A DNA stretch of 48,620 bases from Candidatus Pelagibacter communis. Lineage in GTDB: Bacteria > Pseudomonadota > Alphaproteobacteria > Pelagibacterales > Pelagibacteraceae. Shown piece after piece: positions 1 through 7,609 of this stretch. How positions within the stretch are numbered: the first letter of the stretch is position 1; each line of letters begins with the position of its first letter. The translations under genes were made by a program, and so were the position numbers. The notes beneath the pieces are model-generated. The model saw nothing but the letters and a program-made list of their open reading frames with translations, was not told where the DNA came from and did no database searches. The stretch lies in contig NZ_CVSO01000034.1 in the NCBI RefSeq assembly GCF_001180105.1, forward strand, positions 1 to 48,620. Reading direction: 5' to 3'.

Positions 1-61
1 AAACATAATCATATCCCCAATTCCCATTCGATTTTGAATAACAAGTATTTTCATAGATTCT
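1..61. repeat. Inverted copy of 1687-1747 (left fold-back end)
   Basis: The reverse complement of bases 1-61 is identical, base for base, to 1687-1747, the start of the GT9 glycosyltransferase gene and the few bases before it. Identity stops at base 62 (C, against the complement of A at 1686). The copy interrupts the minus-strand cfa gene in frame, so that the cfa frame runs straight into the first codons of the glycosyltransferase. A perfect inverted copy exactly at the window edge, inside a conserved gene, is best explained as an amplification or assembly chimera rather than a genomic repeat. Confidence 0.95.
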
Positions 62-756
62 CTGTAATCAATTAGTTTGAACTCCACTTGGTTTTCAAGA
101 TTCATTTCCTTCGCTTTTTGTCTGCTATAATTGAGTTGGTTTTCCGATAAAGTTATACCAAGGACTCTCGCTTTTGTTTTTTTGGCAATTTCAATTGCCA
201 TACCACCCCATCCTGAACCAATATCAAGAACTGTTTGATTATCCTTAATATTCAATTTTTTTATTATATGATTAATTTTATTATTTTGAGCTTCTTCCAA
301 AGAGTCGTTATCATTTTTAAAATAAGCACAAGAATATTGTCTTTTTTCATCTAAAAATAAATCGTAAAGTTTTTCTGATATATCGTAATGATGAGCTACG
401 TTTTTTTTTGATTGTTTTGCAAAATTAAAGTTTGTCAAATATCTGTATGTGCCTAATATCTTATTTATCACCTTGCTAAAATTATTTGGATGATGTTTTC
501 CAAGATTTTTTAAAGTCATTTCTAAGAATTCTGTAATAGTGCCATTGTGTATTTTAATCTTTCCATCCATATAACCTTCCCCTAAATATAATTCGGGGAG
601 TAGCAAAAGTTTATAATGCATAGATGAGTCTATTAATTCTAATATTAAAGGATTTTTTTTTTCAGGTTTTCCAATTAAATATTCTCTTTTATTTGCATCA
701 ATTAATCTAAATCCGTCCTCTTTAAATAGATCATTCAAAAAATTAACTAGTTTCAT
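62..756 (-). CDS. cfa: Cyclopropane-fatty-acyl-phospholipid synthase family methyltransferase (3' part missing)
   Basis: This gene would use S-adenosylmethionine (SAM) to methylate unsaturated phospholipid acyl chains at the inner membrane. The start ATG (756 on the minus strand) gives MKLVNFLNDLF. About 232 native residues follow, with the SAM-binding motif LDIGSGWGG at residues 177-185 and GITLSENQ shortly after, both in the form typical of the CFA/mycolic-acid synthase family. After the segment VEFKLIDYR (ending at residue 232) the frame enters the inverted copy at 1-61. The expected continuation and the whole C-terminal half (family members are about 380-420 residues) are therefore absent. 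The start lies one base beyond the stop of the upstream aldolase gene, so the two are probably cotranscribed. The truncation looks artefactual, not a real pseudogene. The family call is firm; the exact lipid product is not known. Confidence 0.85.
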
Positions 757-757
757 C

Positions 758-1645
758 TTATGCAGCTTTAAAATCCTTTCCTAAAAAGTCTAAATCTTTA
801 AGTTTATCTATGAGTATTTTCTCATCCTGTTTATTAAGTAGTGAACATGTAGGTAATATATTTAAAAACTGCTTATCAGTTATACTTAGAAATGAATGTA
901 AACCTGATATTAAATTAAATTGATCGAAAGTTTTTCTAACTTCACACAGTTTATCATTTACAGTTTGCTCTTTATTTTGCTCAAAGTCATCAAAAACTTT
1001 TCTTGCAAGTTTGGCTGTAACATTGCATGTGGCTGTTATTATTCCAGAACAATCTTTCTTAAGCCCACTTAGTAGTTTCAATTCAGATCCAGGTAAAATA
1101 GAAAAATTTTTGATATTAAGGTTTCCCATCAGGTTGTATGAACTGTCTTTTACACCGATTATATTTTTAGGAAATCTAGCTGCTAAATTTTCAACACACT
1201 CAACAGAAAATTTATATCCGCAAAGTTTTTCAAAGTTATAAAGAATTATTTTAGCATCAGGAACAGATTTAATCAATTTTGTATAGTATTCTATTACCTC
1301 TTTATCTCCATAATTATAGTAAGCTGGAGGCATAATCAAAAATTTATTAAGACCAATATTTAATGATAATTTTAAAAAATTTATATTTTCAACTAGTGAA
1401 TTTAGTCCAGTTCCAATAATCAACTTATCTTTAACTCTGTCGTTTTTTGAGACAAAATTAATCATCTCAATTTTTTCATTAAGAGGTATTAACTGTGATT
1501 GACCCGTGCTACCAAACAAAACAACTCCATGACAACCATCCTTTATAATGTTTTCACAGTGTTTTGCTGTTTTGTTTACATCTAATGATAAATCATTATT
1601 TAATATAGAGACAGCCGCCGCATAAATGCCTTTTATTTCTCCCAT
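758..1645 (-). CDS. DapA/N-acetylneuraminate lyase superfamily aldolase, substrate unknown
   Basis: This is a 295-residue (beta/alpha)8-barrel class I aldolase. Visible active-site elements are GSTGQ at residues 45-49 (the GTTGE-type carboxylate-binding loop), PPAYYNYG near 106-113, the YN motif with Tyr136, and the Schiff-base lysine in GVKDSS (Lys166). True dihydrodipicolinate synthases carry an arginine shortly after YN (YNVPxRTG-like), which binds the semialdehyde carboxylate. Here the stretch reads YNFEKLCG with no arginine, so I do not call it dapA. A keto-acid or sugar-acid lyase is more likely. It is followed one base later by cfa and is divergent from the GT9 gene. There is no other sugar-acid pathway gene nearby to fix the substrate. 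Confidence 0.8.
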   Translation of the reverse strand: MGEIKGIYAAAVSILNNDLSLDVNKTAKHCENIIKDGCHGVVLFGSTGQSQLIPLNEKIEMINFVSKNDRVKDKLIIGTGLNSLVENINFLKLSLNIGLNKFLIMPPAYYNYGDKEVIEYYTKLIKSVPDAKIILYNFEKLCGYKFSVECVENLAARFPKNIIGVKDSSYNLMGNLNIKNFSILPGSELKLLSGLKKDCSGIITATCNVTAKLARKVFDDFEQNKEQTVNDKLCEVRKTFDQFNLISGLHSFLSITDKQFLNILPTCSLLNKQDEKILIDKLKDLDFLGKDFKAA

Positions 1646-1686
1646 AATTAAATTTAACTAATATTTTTTTTTTAGTAAAGATACAA

Positions 1687-1747
1687 AGAATCTATGAAAA
1701 TACTTGTTATTCAAAATCGAATGGGAATTGGGGATATGATTATGTTT
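1687..1747. repeat. Template segment of the left inverted repeat
   Basis: This is the native copy of the 61-base sequence whose inverted duplicate forms the left end of the window. It contains the first 18 codons of the GT9 glycosyltransferase gene in an otherwise normal divergent intergenic setting, so it is taken as the original. Confidence 0.93.
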
Positions 1748-2662
1748 CTACCTTTCGTTAAAGCAATTTCGAATTATTACGGAGAACAAATTTCTTTAAT
1801 GGTTAAAAAAAACACTAAAGCGTCGGAATATTTAAGTGAAGAAAAGTATATTAAAGAAATTATTTATCTTGAAAGAAGTGAAGTTGAAAGTAGACATGCC
1901 GGTTTTAAAGGATTCTTTAATCTTATAAATGATTTTAAAGATAAAAAATTTGATAAAGTTTTTATTTTTAATTCTTCGCTTAGATTTTATATGGCAGCAA
2001 AAATGGGTGGAATAAAAGATATCAATAGTTACAAACTTCTTAGAAAAAAGAATCAGCATATCATTGAAACTGCTAAAAAATTTTTAAGAGATACTTTAAA
2101 AATTGATGTCAAAGAAAACCCTGCTATAAATCCTAAGCCAGACAATGTTGCACAAGCAAAGAAAGATTACTCAATTAATAATGATGAAATTAATATTGTT
2201 CTTGGCACAGGTGGGTCAGGTGAAACAAAAAGAATTCCCTCAAAAATATTTATAGAAATAATGAAAAACACGTTAAAAAAAAGAAAATGTAAATTTTTTA
2301 TTGCAACAGGGAATACAAAGGAGGAAACAGAAATTTTAGATCAAATTACAAAATCAGACTTAAAAGAATTTTGCATACCATTGAATAATTTAAATATCAG
2401 TAAAATAATTCCTATTATTAAAAATTGTAATATTGCAATATGTAATGACTCGAGTTTCAGCCATTTGTCTGCTGCTTTAAATATTCCTACAATTGTACTT
2501 ATGGCTGATACACCTTTAGTTTACGGAAGCTACAGTTCTCTGATGCACCCTATACTTCCTGAAGGAGTGAACACAGTTAGCCATGATACTTTAGGGAAAG
2601 ATAAAATAAGCCCATCAGAGATTCAAAAAAAACTAGACAAAATTTTGTCAAATGTTTCTTAG
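1694..2662 (+). CDS. Glycosyltransferase family 9 protein (heptosyltransferase-like)
   Basis: This 322-residue protein belongs to the ADP-heptose:LPS heptosyltransferase family. It has two Rossmann-like halves: the N-terminal half opens MKILVIQNRMGIGDMIMFLP, with the conserved acidic residue Asp14 in GIGD. The C-terminal nucleotide-sugar half has GTGGSGETKRIP near 175-186 and CNDSSFSHLSAALNIPTIVL near 252-271, the family's usual D-S-x-x-x-H-L-A-A signature. It probably adds a heptose or similar sugar to a lipopolysaccharide core on the cytoplasmic face. It is divergent from the aldolase gene, and its last 15 bases overlap the convergent J-domain gene. Acceptor and donor cannot be read from the sequence, and no other LPS gene is adjacent. 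Confidence 0.85.
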   Translation: MKILVIQNRMGIGDMIMFLPFVKAISNYYGEQISLMVKKNTKASEYLSEEKYIKEIIYLERSEVESRHAGFKGFFNLINDFKDKKFDKVFIFNSSLRFYMAAKMGGIKDINSYKLLRKKNQHIIETAKKFLRDTLKIDVKENPAINPKPDNVAQAKKDYSINNDEINIVLGTGGSGETKRIPSKIFIEIMKNTLKKRKCKFFIATGNTKEETEILDQITKSDLKEFCIPLNNLNISKIIPIIKNCNIAICNDSSFSHLSAALNIPTIVLMADTPLVYGSYSSLMHPILPEGVNTVSHDTLGKDKISPSEIQKKLDKILSNVS

Positions 2663-3154
2663 AACAACGTCCTTGGCCTCATTGACAATTGAGGCTAACC
2701 TTGTCAATTCAGGGCTAATGTCTGGGTGAATTTTCTTCATTATTTTTTTATAAGAACTTAAAATTTCATCTTTTGAATATTTTTTTTTAGGATCAAGATT
2801 AAGAATTTTATAAGCCTCATCCAGAGTAATCTCACTAGTATTGAGGTTTTTATTAAAATTATTAAAATTAAATCTTCCAGAATTTTTTAGAACGTTTAAT
2901 AGGCCCCAAAACCTAAACAATTGAAAAAGAGTAAAACCAGCTTTCGTTTTTAGTATAGGAAGCACCATAAGTAAAAAAGGCAGTGAAAATATATATCTTC
3001 CAGCAACCACCATCGCAATAGCAAGGACTATTGATAAAATAATTACAAATGATCTTATAAATTTTGAAATTTTTCTACTCGAGGTTTTAGCAAACCAATT
3101 CAATATCAAATATATTACGACAAAAATAACAAGTGTTATAAAAAAAAAATTCAT
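2648..3154 (-). CDS. Membrane-anchored DnaJ-domain protein (TIM14/Pam18-like)
   Basis: This is a 168-residue protein with an N-terminal membrane region: hydrophobic segments near residues 3-20, 35-52 and 55-68. A C-terminal J-domain covers about 110-168 and carries the HPD motif at 143-145 (KKIHPDIS). The layout, membrane segments first and a single J-domain last, resembles alphaproteobacterial relatives of mitochondrial TIM14/Pam18. It should stimulate DnaK ATPase activity near the membrane. It is convergent with and overlaps the GT9 gene by 15 bases, and sits only 13 bases from the divergent oligopeptidase B gene. The J-domain is clear; the specific client role is inference. Confidence 0.85.
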   Translation of the reverse strand: MNFFFITLVIFVVIYLILNWFAKTSSRKISKFIRSFVIILSIVLAIAMVVAGRYIFSLPFLLMVLPILKTKAGFTLFQLFRFWGLLNVLKNSGRFNFNNFNKNLNTSEITLDEAYKILNLDPKKKYSKDEILSSYKKIMKKIHPDISPELTRLASIVNEAKDVVLRNI

Positions 3155-3167
3155 GTAAATAGTTATT

Positions 3168-5243
3168 ATGAAAATACCACAACTTTCAAAAAAATCAGAA
3201 ACAAAATCCTGTCATAACGTCACCTGGACAGATGATTATAGCTGGGTCCACCAAAAAAACATATTGGAAGTTTTGAAAGACAGTTCAAAGCTTTTACCTG
3301 AAGTGAGAAAGTATTTAGAAGAGGAAAATAAGTATACTGAGTTTCACTTAAAAGATACTAAAGAATTTCAAAAAACATTGTTTAATGAAATCAAAGGAAG
3401 AATAAAGTTAGATGATGAGTCTCTTCCATTCAAAGACAAAAGTTACGAATATTGGACTAAAACGACTAAAAAGGGAAACTACTCAATTAAATGCCGAAAG
3501 AAAATTGGAACTGATGAAATTGAGGAAATTTGGAATGGTGATAAAGAAAAGAGTAAATTAAAGACCGAGTATTTTGGAGTAGGTGATCTTGAAGTAAGCT
3601 ATAATGACAAATTTCTTGCATACTCTTTGGATTTAAAAGGTTCAGAATATTTCACAATTTATGTCAGAGATATTAAAACTGGCAAGTTAGTTACTGAAAA
3701 AATTGAAAATACTTCTGGTTCAATTAATTTTAGTCTAGATGATCAATATATATTTTATTCTAAATTGGATGAAAATCACAGACCAAGATCAATTTTTAGA
3801 CATCAAATTGGATCATCTATTAATGAAGATCTACTCATATTTGAGGAAAAAACAAAAGCTTTCACAGTTGGTATTGGTATAAGTTCTGACGAAAAGTACT
3901 ATTTTATAAATAGCTCAGATCACAACACATCAGAAAAATATTACTTTGGTATAGATGAAAAAAAACCTGATCCTAAAATTATTCAACAAAGAAAAAAAGG
4001 GATAATTTACAGTGTAAATTCATGGGGTGGAAATTTTTACATGCACACAAATGAGGATGCTGAAGATTTTAAAATTTTAATTTCAAATAATATCGAGTCT
4101 AAAATCTGGGAAACTTATATTCCAAGCCAATCAGAAACCATGATTGGAAATTTAACATTCCTTAATAACTGGCAAATCAGATCTGAGCTTAGGAATGCAC
4201 TTGATAAAATTTACGTCAAAAATCTTAAAACAAATAAAGAAGAAGAAATAATATTTACTGACGAAACAGTTTATGACTCATCTGTTTCTCTTATGCAGAG
4301 GAGTCGTGACACCGACGATATATACATTTCTTATTCTACTCCTAAAACACCATCTAGAACTTTTATTTACAACCTAAAAACTAAAGAAAAAAAACTTGTC
4401 AAAGAACAAATAATTCCATCAGGTCATAATTCTAATGATTATATTGTTGAAAGACTCGAGTGCGAAGGACATGATGGAAGAATAATTCCAATCACAATTA
4501 CAAGAAAAAAAACTACAAAACTGGATGGAAATTCAAATTTACTTTTATATGGATATGGTTCTTATGGAAATTCAATGTGGCCGTCGTTCTCTTCTACCAG
4601 ATTAAGCTTAATCAATAGGGATATTATTTGGGCAACCGCTCATATTAGAGGAGGAATGGAAAGAGGCATGAGGTGGTGGAAAGAAGGAAAATTATTAAAC
4701 AAGAAGAATACTTTTCAAGACTATATTTCGTGCGCAAAATTTTTAATTGATAAAAAATATACTTCAAAGAAAAAAATTATTGGTATGGGAGGATCAGCTG
4801 GTGGATTGCTGATGGGTGCAGTAGTAAATGAAAAACCAGATTTATTTTTAGGTATGATTATGGCTGTTCCATTTGTTGATAGTTTAACAACTAACCTTGA
4901 TCACTCATTGCCTTTGACGATTGGAGAATTTGATGAGTTTGGAAATGCAAAAGACAACAAAGAACATTTTGAGTATATATATTCATACGCACCATATAAT
5001 AATATTAAAAAAATGGATTATCCAAATATTTTAATTACTACAAGCCTTAGTGACAATAGAGTTTTATTTGATGAACCTCTAAAATTTACTGCAAAGTTAA
5101 GAGATAACAAAACAGATAATAATCTTTTACTTTTAAAAACTGAAATGAATGCAGGTCACGGCGGTAAGTCTGGTAGAGATGGGATTATTGAAGAGATAGC
5201 TTTTGACTATGCCTTCATATGTAAGATTGCGAATAAAATTTAA
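3168..5243 (+). CDS. ptrB: Oligopeptidase B (protease II), S9A prolyl oligopeptidase family
   Basis: This 691-residue serine peptidase would cleave short peptides after basic residues in the cytoplasm. The N-terminal beta-propeller covers roughly residues 70-400 and the C-terminal alpha/beta-hydrolase domain about 410-691. The catalytic triad is visible: Ser543 in GMGGSAGG, Asp629 in SLSDNRV and His664 in NAGHGG. Their spacing matches the E. coli enzyme closely. The family's helical motif RGGMERGMRWWKEGK lies about 50 residues before the serine. No signal peptide is seen. The gene is divergent from the J-domain gene (13-base gap) and is followed by the heat-shock leader of hsp20 rather than reading directly into it. 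Confidence 0.95.
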   Translation: MKIPQLSKKSETKSCHNVTWTDDYSWVHQKNILEVLKDSSKLLPEVRKYLEEENKYTEFHLKDTKEFQKTLFNEIKGRIKLDDESLPFKDKSYEYWTKTTKKGNYSIKCRKKIGTDEIEEIWNGDKEKSKLKTEYFGVGDLEVSYNDKFLAYSLDLKGSEYFTIYVRDIKTGKLVTEKIENTSGSINFSLDDQYIFYSKLDENHRPRSIFRHQIGSSINEDLLIFEEKTKAFTVGIGISSDEKYYFINSSDHNTSEKYYFGIDEKKPDPKIIQQRKKGIIYSVNSWGGNFYMHTNEDAEDFKILISNNIESKIWETYIPSQSETMIGNLTFLNNWQIRSELRNALDKIYVKNLKTNKEEEIIFTDETVYDSSVSLMQRSRDTDDIYISYSTPKTPSRTFIYNLKTKEKKLVKEQIIPSGHNSNDYIVERLECEGHDGRIIPITITRKKTTKLDGNSNLLLYGYGSYGNSMWPSFSSTRLSLINRDIIWATAHIRGGMERGMRWWKEGKLLNKKNTFQDYISCAKFLIDKKYTSKKKIIGMGGSAGGLLMGAVVNEKPDLFLGMIMAVPFVDSLTTNLDHSLPLTIGEFDEFGNAKDNKEHFEYIYSYAPYNNIKKMDYPNILITTSLSDNRVLFDEPLKFTAKLRDNKTDNNLLLLKTEMNAGHGGKSGRDGIIEEIAFDYAFICKIANKI

Positions 5244-5252
5244 ATTTATCAC

Positions 5253-5280
5253 CTTGAAAAAATAAAAATAGTTACCATAT
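5253..5280 (+). promoter_or_regulatory. Putative sigma-32 (RpoH) heat-shock promoter of hsp20
   Basis: CTTGAAA at 5253-5259 matches the sigma-32 -35 consensus exactly. TACCATAT at 5273-5280 matches six of eight positions of the CCCCATNT -10 element. The spacer is 13 bases, within the usual 11-16. Transcription would begin near 5287, immediately before the first leader hairpin. SAR11 genomes are known to encode RpoH as their alternative sigma factor. The promoter is predicted from sequence only. Confidence 0.7.
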
Positions 5281-5287
5281 AGTTATT

Positions 5288-5338
5288 AAAGGTTGCCTAA
5301 TGGGACCTTTATAATTCTTGCTAACAAAGGAGGATAAT
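5288..5338 (+). promoter_or_regulatory. ROSE-like RNA thermometer in the hsp20 leader
   Basis: Two hairpins fill the predicted 5' leader. Hairpin 1 (5288-5310) pairs AAAGGT with ACCTTT and an inner CC with GG around a TAAT loop. Hairpin 2 pairs 5311-5322 with 5328-5338 around an AACAA loop and buries the Shine-Dalgarno sequence AGGAGG (5328-5333). The anti-SD strand contains TTGCT (5318-5322), the ROSE-family UYGCU signature, with G5320 bulged and the pairs U5322-A5328, C5321-G5329, U5319.G5330, U5318-A5331, C5317-G5332, U5316.G5333, U5315-A5334 and A5314-U5335. ROSE elements control small heat-shock genes in Alpha- and Gammaproteobacteria. This one is short, with two hairpins. Confidence 0.75.
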
Positions 5339-5785
5339 ATGACAAGTAAGGATCTATCAATATTCAATTCCTTAAGACCATTTTCAATAGGTTTTGACGA
5401 CATGTTTGATCAATTTGAAAACATGCTAGGTAATGGAGGAATGAGTATGCAGTCAAATTACCCGCCTTACAATATTAGAAAAACAGGTAAAGATAAATAT
5501 TCTATTGAAGTTGCTTTGGCCGGTTTTACTAAAAAAGATGTAGAGGTGGAATTTGAAGACAATATGCTGACTGTTAGAACAAAACAGACAGATAAATCAG
5601 AAAACAAAGATCAGGATGGAGAGATTTTACATAAAGGAATATCTCAAAGACAATTCGCAAGATCATTTACAATAGCAGATGATGTAAAAGTAAATGGGGC
5701 CGAGTTAAAAGATGGTTTGCTAACTATCGCTTGCGAAAGAGTAATACCTGATTACAAGAAAAGAAAACTTATAGAAATTAAATAA
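5339..5785 (+). CDS. ibpA: Small heat-shock protein, Hsp20/IbpA family
   Basis: This is an ATP-independent holdase chaperone of 148 residues that binds unfolding proteins in the cytoplasm. An N-terminal arm (IFNSLRPFSIGFDDMFDQFE) resembles IbpA. The alpha-crystallin domain runs from about residue 42 (YPPYNIRKTG) to 130, with VALAGFTKKDVEVEFEDN and the late LKDGLLTI strand motif typical of the family. A short C-terminal tail ends KLIEIK. I chose the ATG at 5339 because it sits five bases after AGGAGG. The in-frame TTG at 5318 would lie inside the SD-blocking hairpin. A sigma-32-like promoter and ROSE-like thermometer precede it, and a strong hairpin follows. Control is probably both transcriptional and translational by temperature. 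Confidence 0.95.
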   Translation: MTSKDLSIFNSLRPFSIGFDDMFDQFENMLGNGGMSMQSNYPPYNIRKTGKDKYSIEVALAGFTKKDVEVEFEDNMLTVRTKQTDKSENKDQDGEILHKGISQRQFARSFTIADDVKVNGAELKDGLLTIACERVIPDYKKRKLIEIK

Positions 5786-5796
5786 GTTTTACCTTG

Positions 5797-5819
5797 CTTG
5801 TGGGGATTTTCCCCACAAG
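5797..5819 (+). terminator. Strong hairpin between convergent hsp20 and lipoprotein genes
   Basis: CTTGTGGGG (5797-5805) pairs perfectly with CCCCACAAG (5811-5819) around an ATTTT loop. It lies between two convergent genes: hsp20 ends at 5785 and the lipoprotein's stop begins at 5820. The T-run after it is weak on both strands, so it may act as a shared 3' end stabiliser or a partial bidirectional terminator. Confidence 0.7.
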
Positions 5820-6125
5820 TTAAAAACATCCTTTTGATGAAAATCCTACAACTCTTTCAGACTCATCAACTTCGAAAGTTCTTACACATTTAATTCCTAA
5901 TTTTTTTGTGTTATAAATCAATTTTCCTCCACCGCTATCTGGGTCTGGTGGCAAATATTGAGTAGGTTCTCCAAATTCTTGGATAACTTTTCCGATTTTT
6001 TTATGAATAAATTTTTCTAGGTATTTTTCTTCTTTTTCAACGATATTATTGGTTTTGTTCTGCACTGTCTGGCATCCTTGAACCAATGGTATTATTAAAA
6101 TTATTATTGCTATTTTTTTTATCAT
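5820..6125 (-). CDS. Small BamE/SmpA-like lipoprotein
   Basis: This is a 101-residue predicted lipoprotein. The signal peptide (MIKKIAIIILIIPLVQGC) ends in the lipobox LVQGC with Cys18 as the lipidated residue. The mature part has KIGKVIQEFGEPTQY (residues 43-57), then a beta-rich stretch ending RTFEVDESERVVGFSSKGC. A helix carrying an F/G-x-P turn followed by a strand that includes the conserved cysteine resembles the BamE/SmpA fold. Two late cysteines (near 80 and 100) could form a disulfide. Outer-membrane location is inferred from the lipobox without an aspartate at +2. It is too short and diverged to call bamE itself. Confidence 0.6.
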   Translation of the reverse strand: MIKKIAIIILIIPLVQGCQTVQNKTNNIVEKEEKYLEKFIHKKIGKVIQEFGEPTQYLPPDPDSGGGKLIYNTKKLGIKCVRTFEVDESERVVGFSSKGCF

Positions 6126-6248
6126 TTAGATTAATTATTATAACTGCTTAATTAAAAAAATAAACTTGAAGTTGAAATTTGTTAATAAAAAACAAGTAAT
6201 ACAAGTAATTAAAAAAAGAATCTGATAATTATCCAATATGGAGGTTAC
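6126..6248. other. Intergenic leader of the purine permease gene
   Basis: This AT-rich stretch of 123 bases separates the divergent lipoprotein and permease genes. It holds a tandem duplication ACAAGTAAT-ACAAGTAAT at 6192-6209 and a good Shine-Dalgarno sequence (GGAGG, 6240-6244) just before the permease ATG. I looked for a purine riboswitch and saw no three-way junction with the conserved loop sequences. No clear promoter can be called. Confidence 0.5.
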
Positions 6249-7559
6249 ATGTTAGATAAATATTTTGAATATAAAAAACATAAAACTAGTTTTAAAACTG
6301 AGGTTATTGCAGGAATAACAACTTTCCTAACAATGGCTTATATAATGTTTTTAAATCCTTTTATATTGTCAGGAGAATTTGCTGGTCCTGAAAAAGGTTT
6401 TTTTGATTTTGGAGCAGTTTTCACTGCAACAATTTTAGCAACAGCAGTTGCTTGTTTCATAATGGCTTTTTACGGAAAAACTTGGCCAATTGGTCTTGCT
6501 CCTGGAATGGGAATAAACGCATTCGTTGCTTTTGGAGTTGTAGGTGGAATGGGTTATTCTCCACAAGCAGCTCTTGGTGCAGTCTTAGTTGCAGGAGTAC
6601 TTTTTTTAATAATTTCGCTCACACCGTTAAGAGCATGGTTAATAAATTCTATACCAAGAAGTTTAAAATTAGGAATTGGTGCAGGGATAGGTTTATTCTT
6701 AGCTATAATAGGTCTTGAAATTATGGGAGTAGTTGGAGATCATCCAGTTACATTAGTTACTTTAGGTGACATTAAGAATCCATTAGTATTATTAGGATGT
6801 TTAGCTTTTGTTGCTATGGTTGTTTTAGAAAAACTAAAAGTTAAAGGAAATATAATAATTGGAATTATAGCTTTTAGTATAATTGCATGGGCAACAGGAC
6901 TTGCAAAGTTTAATGGCATAGTTGATACACCGCCTCCAATGACTTACTTGTTTGACTTTGATCTTAAAGCAGCATTAACAGCCAGTATGTCTACCGTAGT
7001 CTTTACTTTGTTATTTATAGATTTCTTTGACACAGCTGGAACTCTAACTTCGGTAGCAAATGTTGCTGGTAAAGTAGATAGTAAAGGTAAAGTGCAGGAC
7101 ATCAATAAAGCAATGTTGTCTGATAGCGTTGGAACAGTAGCTGGTGCTTTAATGGGGACCACGACTGTTACCAGTTATGTTGAGTCTGGAGCTGGAGTAA
7201 AAGCTGGTGGAAGAACAGGAATGACATCATTAGTAATTGGTGTTTTGTTCTTATTGTGTTTATTTTTTTCCCCGCTAGCAACAAGTTTGCCAAAAGAAAT
7301 CGATGGGGCTGCACTACTATATGTCGCTGTCTTATTCGTAAGAAATATCACCGATATTTCTTGGGATGATATTGCTGAGTCAGCTCCTGCTATAGTTGCG
7401 ATGATTACCATGCCTTTGACTTATAGTATAAGCAATGGAATTGCACTTGCTTTTGTAGCTTACGCTTTAATAAAAATTTTCACAGGAAAATTTGCAACTA
7501 CTTCCCCAGCAATATGGATAATTGCTCTTTTAAGTGTTTTAAGTTTTGTGGTTGCTTAA
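6249..7559 (+). CDS. NCS2 purine permease of the AzgA/GhxP type
   Basis: This 436-residue inner-membrane transporter would import guanine, hypoxanthine or adenine with protons. The opening, HKTSFKTEVIAGITTFLTMA followed by YIMFLNPFILS, is characteristic of the AzgA-like branch. GLAPGMGINAFVAFGVV (near 83-99), the FIDFFDTAGTLTSVA motif (near 257-271) and GTTTVTSYVESGAGVKAGGRTG (near 303-324) are substrate-site and scaffold motifs of this group. About 12-14 hydrophobic segments are present. The neighbour across the shared terminator is a purine-type phosphoribosyltransferase, so uptake and salvage sit together. Which purine is carried cannot be told from sequence. Confidence 0.92.
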   Translation: MLDKYFEYKKHKTSFKTEVIAGITTFLTMAYIMFLNPFILSGEFAGPEKGFFDFGAVFTATILATAVACFIMAFYGKTWPIGLAPGMGINAFVAFGVVGGMGYSPQAALGAVLVAGVLFLIISLTPLRAWLINSIPRSLKLGIGAGIGLFLAIIGLEIMGVVGDHPVTLVTLGDIKNPLVLLGCLAFVAMVVLEKLKVKGNIIIGIIAFSIIAWATGLAKFNGIVDTPPPMTYLFDFDLKAALTASMSTVVFTLLFIDFFDTAGTLTSVANVAGKVDSKGKVQDINKAMLSDSVGTVAGALMGTTTVTSYVESGAGVKAGGRTGMTSLVIGVLFLLCLFFSPLATSLPKEIDGAALLYVAVLFVRNITDISWDDIAESAPAIVAMITMPLTYSISNGIALAFVAYALIKIFTGKFATTSPAIWIIALLSVLSFVVA

Positions 7560-7571
7560 TCTAAACTAAAT

Positions 7572-7609
7572 AAAAAAAGGGTTAGATAAAAAATTCTAGC
7601 CCTTTTTTT
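7572..7609. terminator. Bidirectional intrinsic terminator
   Basis: GGGTTAGA (7579-7586) pairs with TCTAGCCC (7595-7602) with one G.U pair. The stem is extended by seven A's on the left pairing with T's on the right, so both strands end in a T-run. It lies between the convergent purine permease and phosphoribosyltransferase genes, and the last codons of the latter are inside it. Confidence 0.9.

Noticed and set aside
1..756. In-frame fusion of a CFA synthase to the N-terminus of a glycosyltransferase
   Set aside because: The fused part is an exact inverted duplicate of 1687-1747 at the window edge; it is a chimeric join, not a real fusion.
758..1645. Annotation as dapA (lysine biosynthesis)
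   Set aside because: The substrate-binding arginine after the YN motif is missing.
5318..5338. Upstream TTG start for hsp20 (adds MLTKEDN)
   Set aside because: It would use codons lying inside the SD-sequestering hairpin; the ATG at 5339 has a perfectly spaced AGGAGG and matches the family's length.
6126..6248. Purine riboswitch before the purine permease
   Set aside because: No three-way junction or conserved loop sequences can be traced; only a 9-base tandem repeat and an SD are visible.
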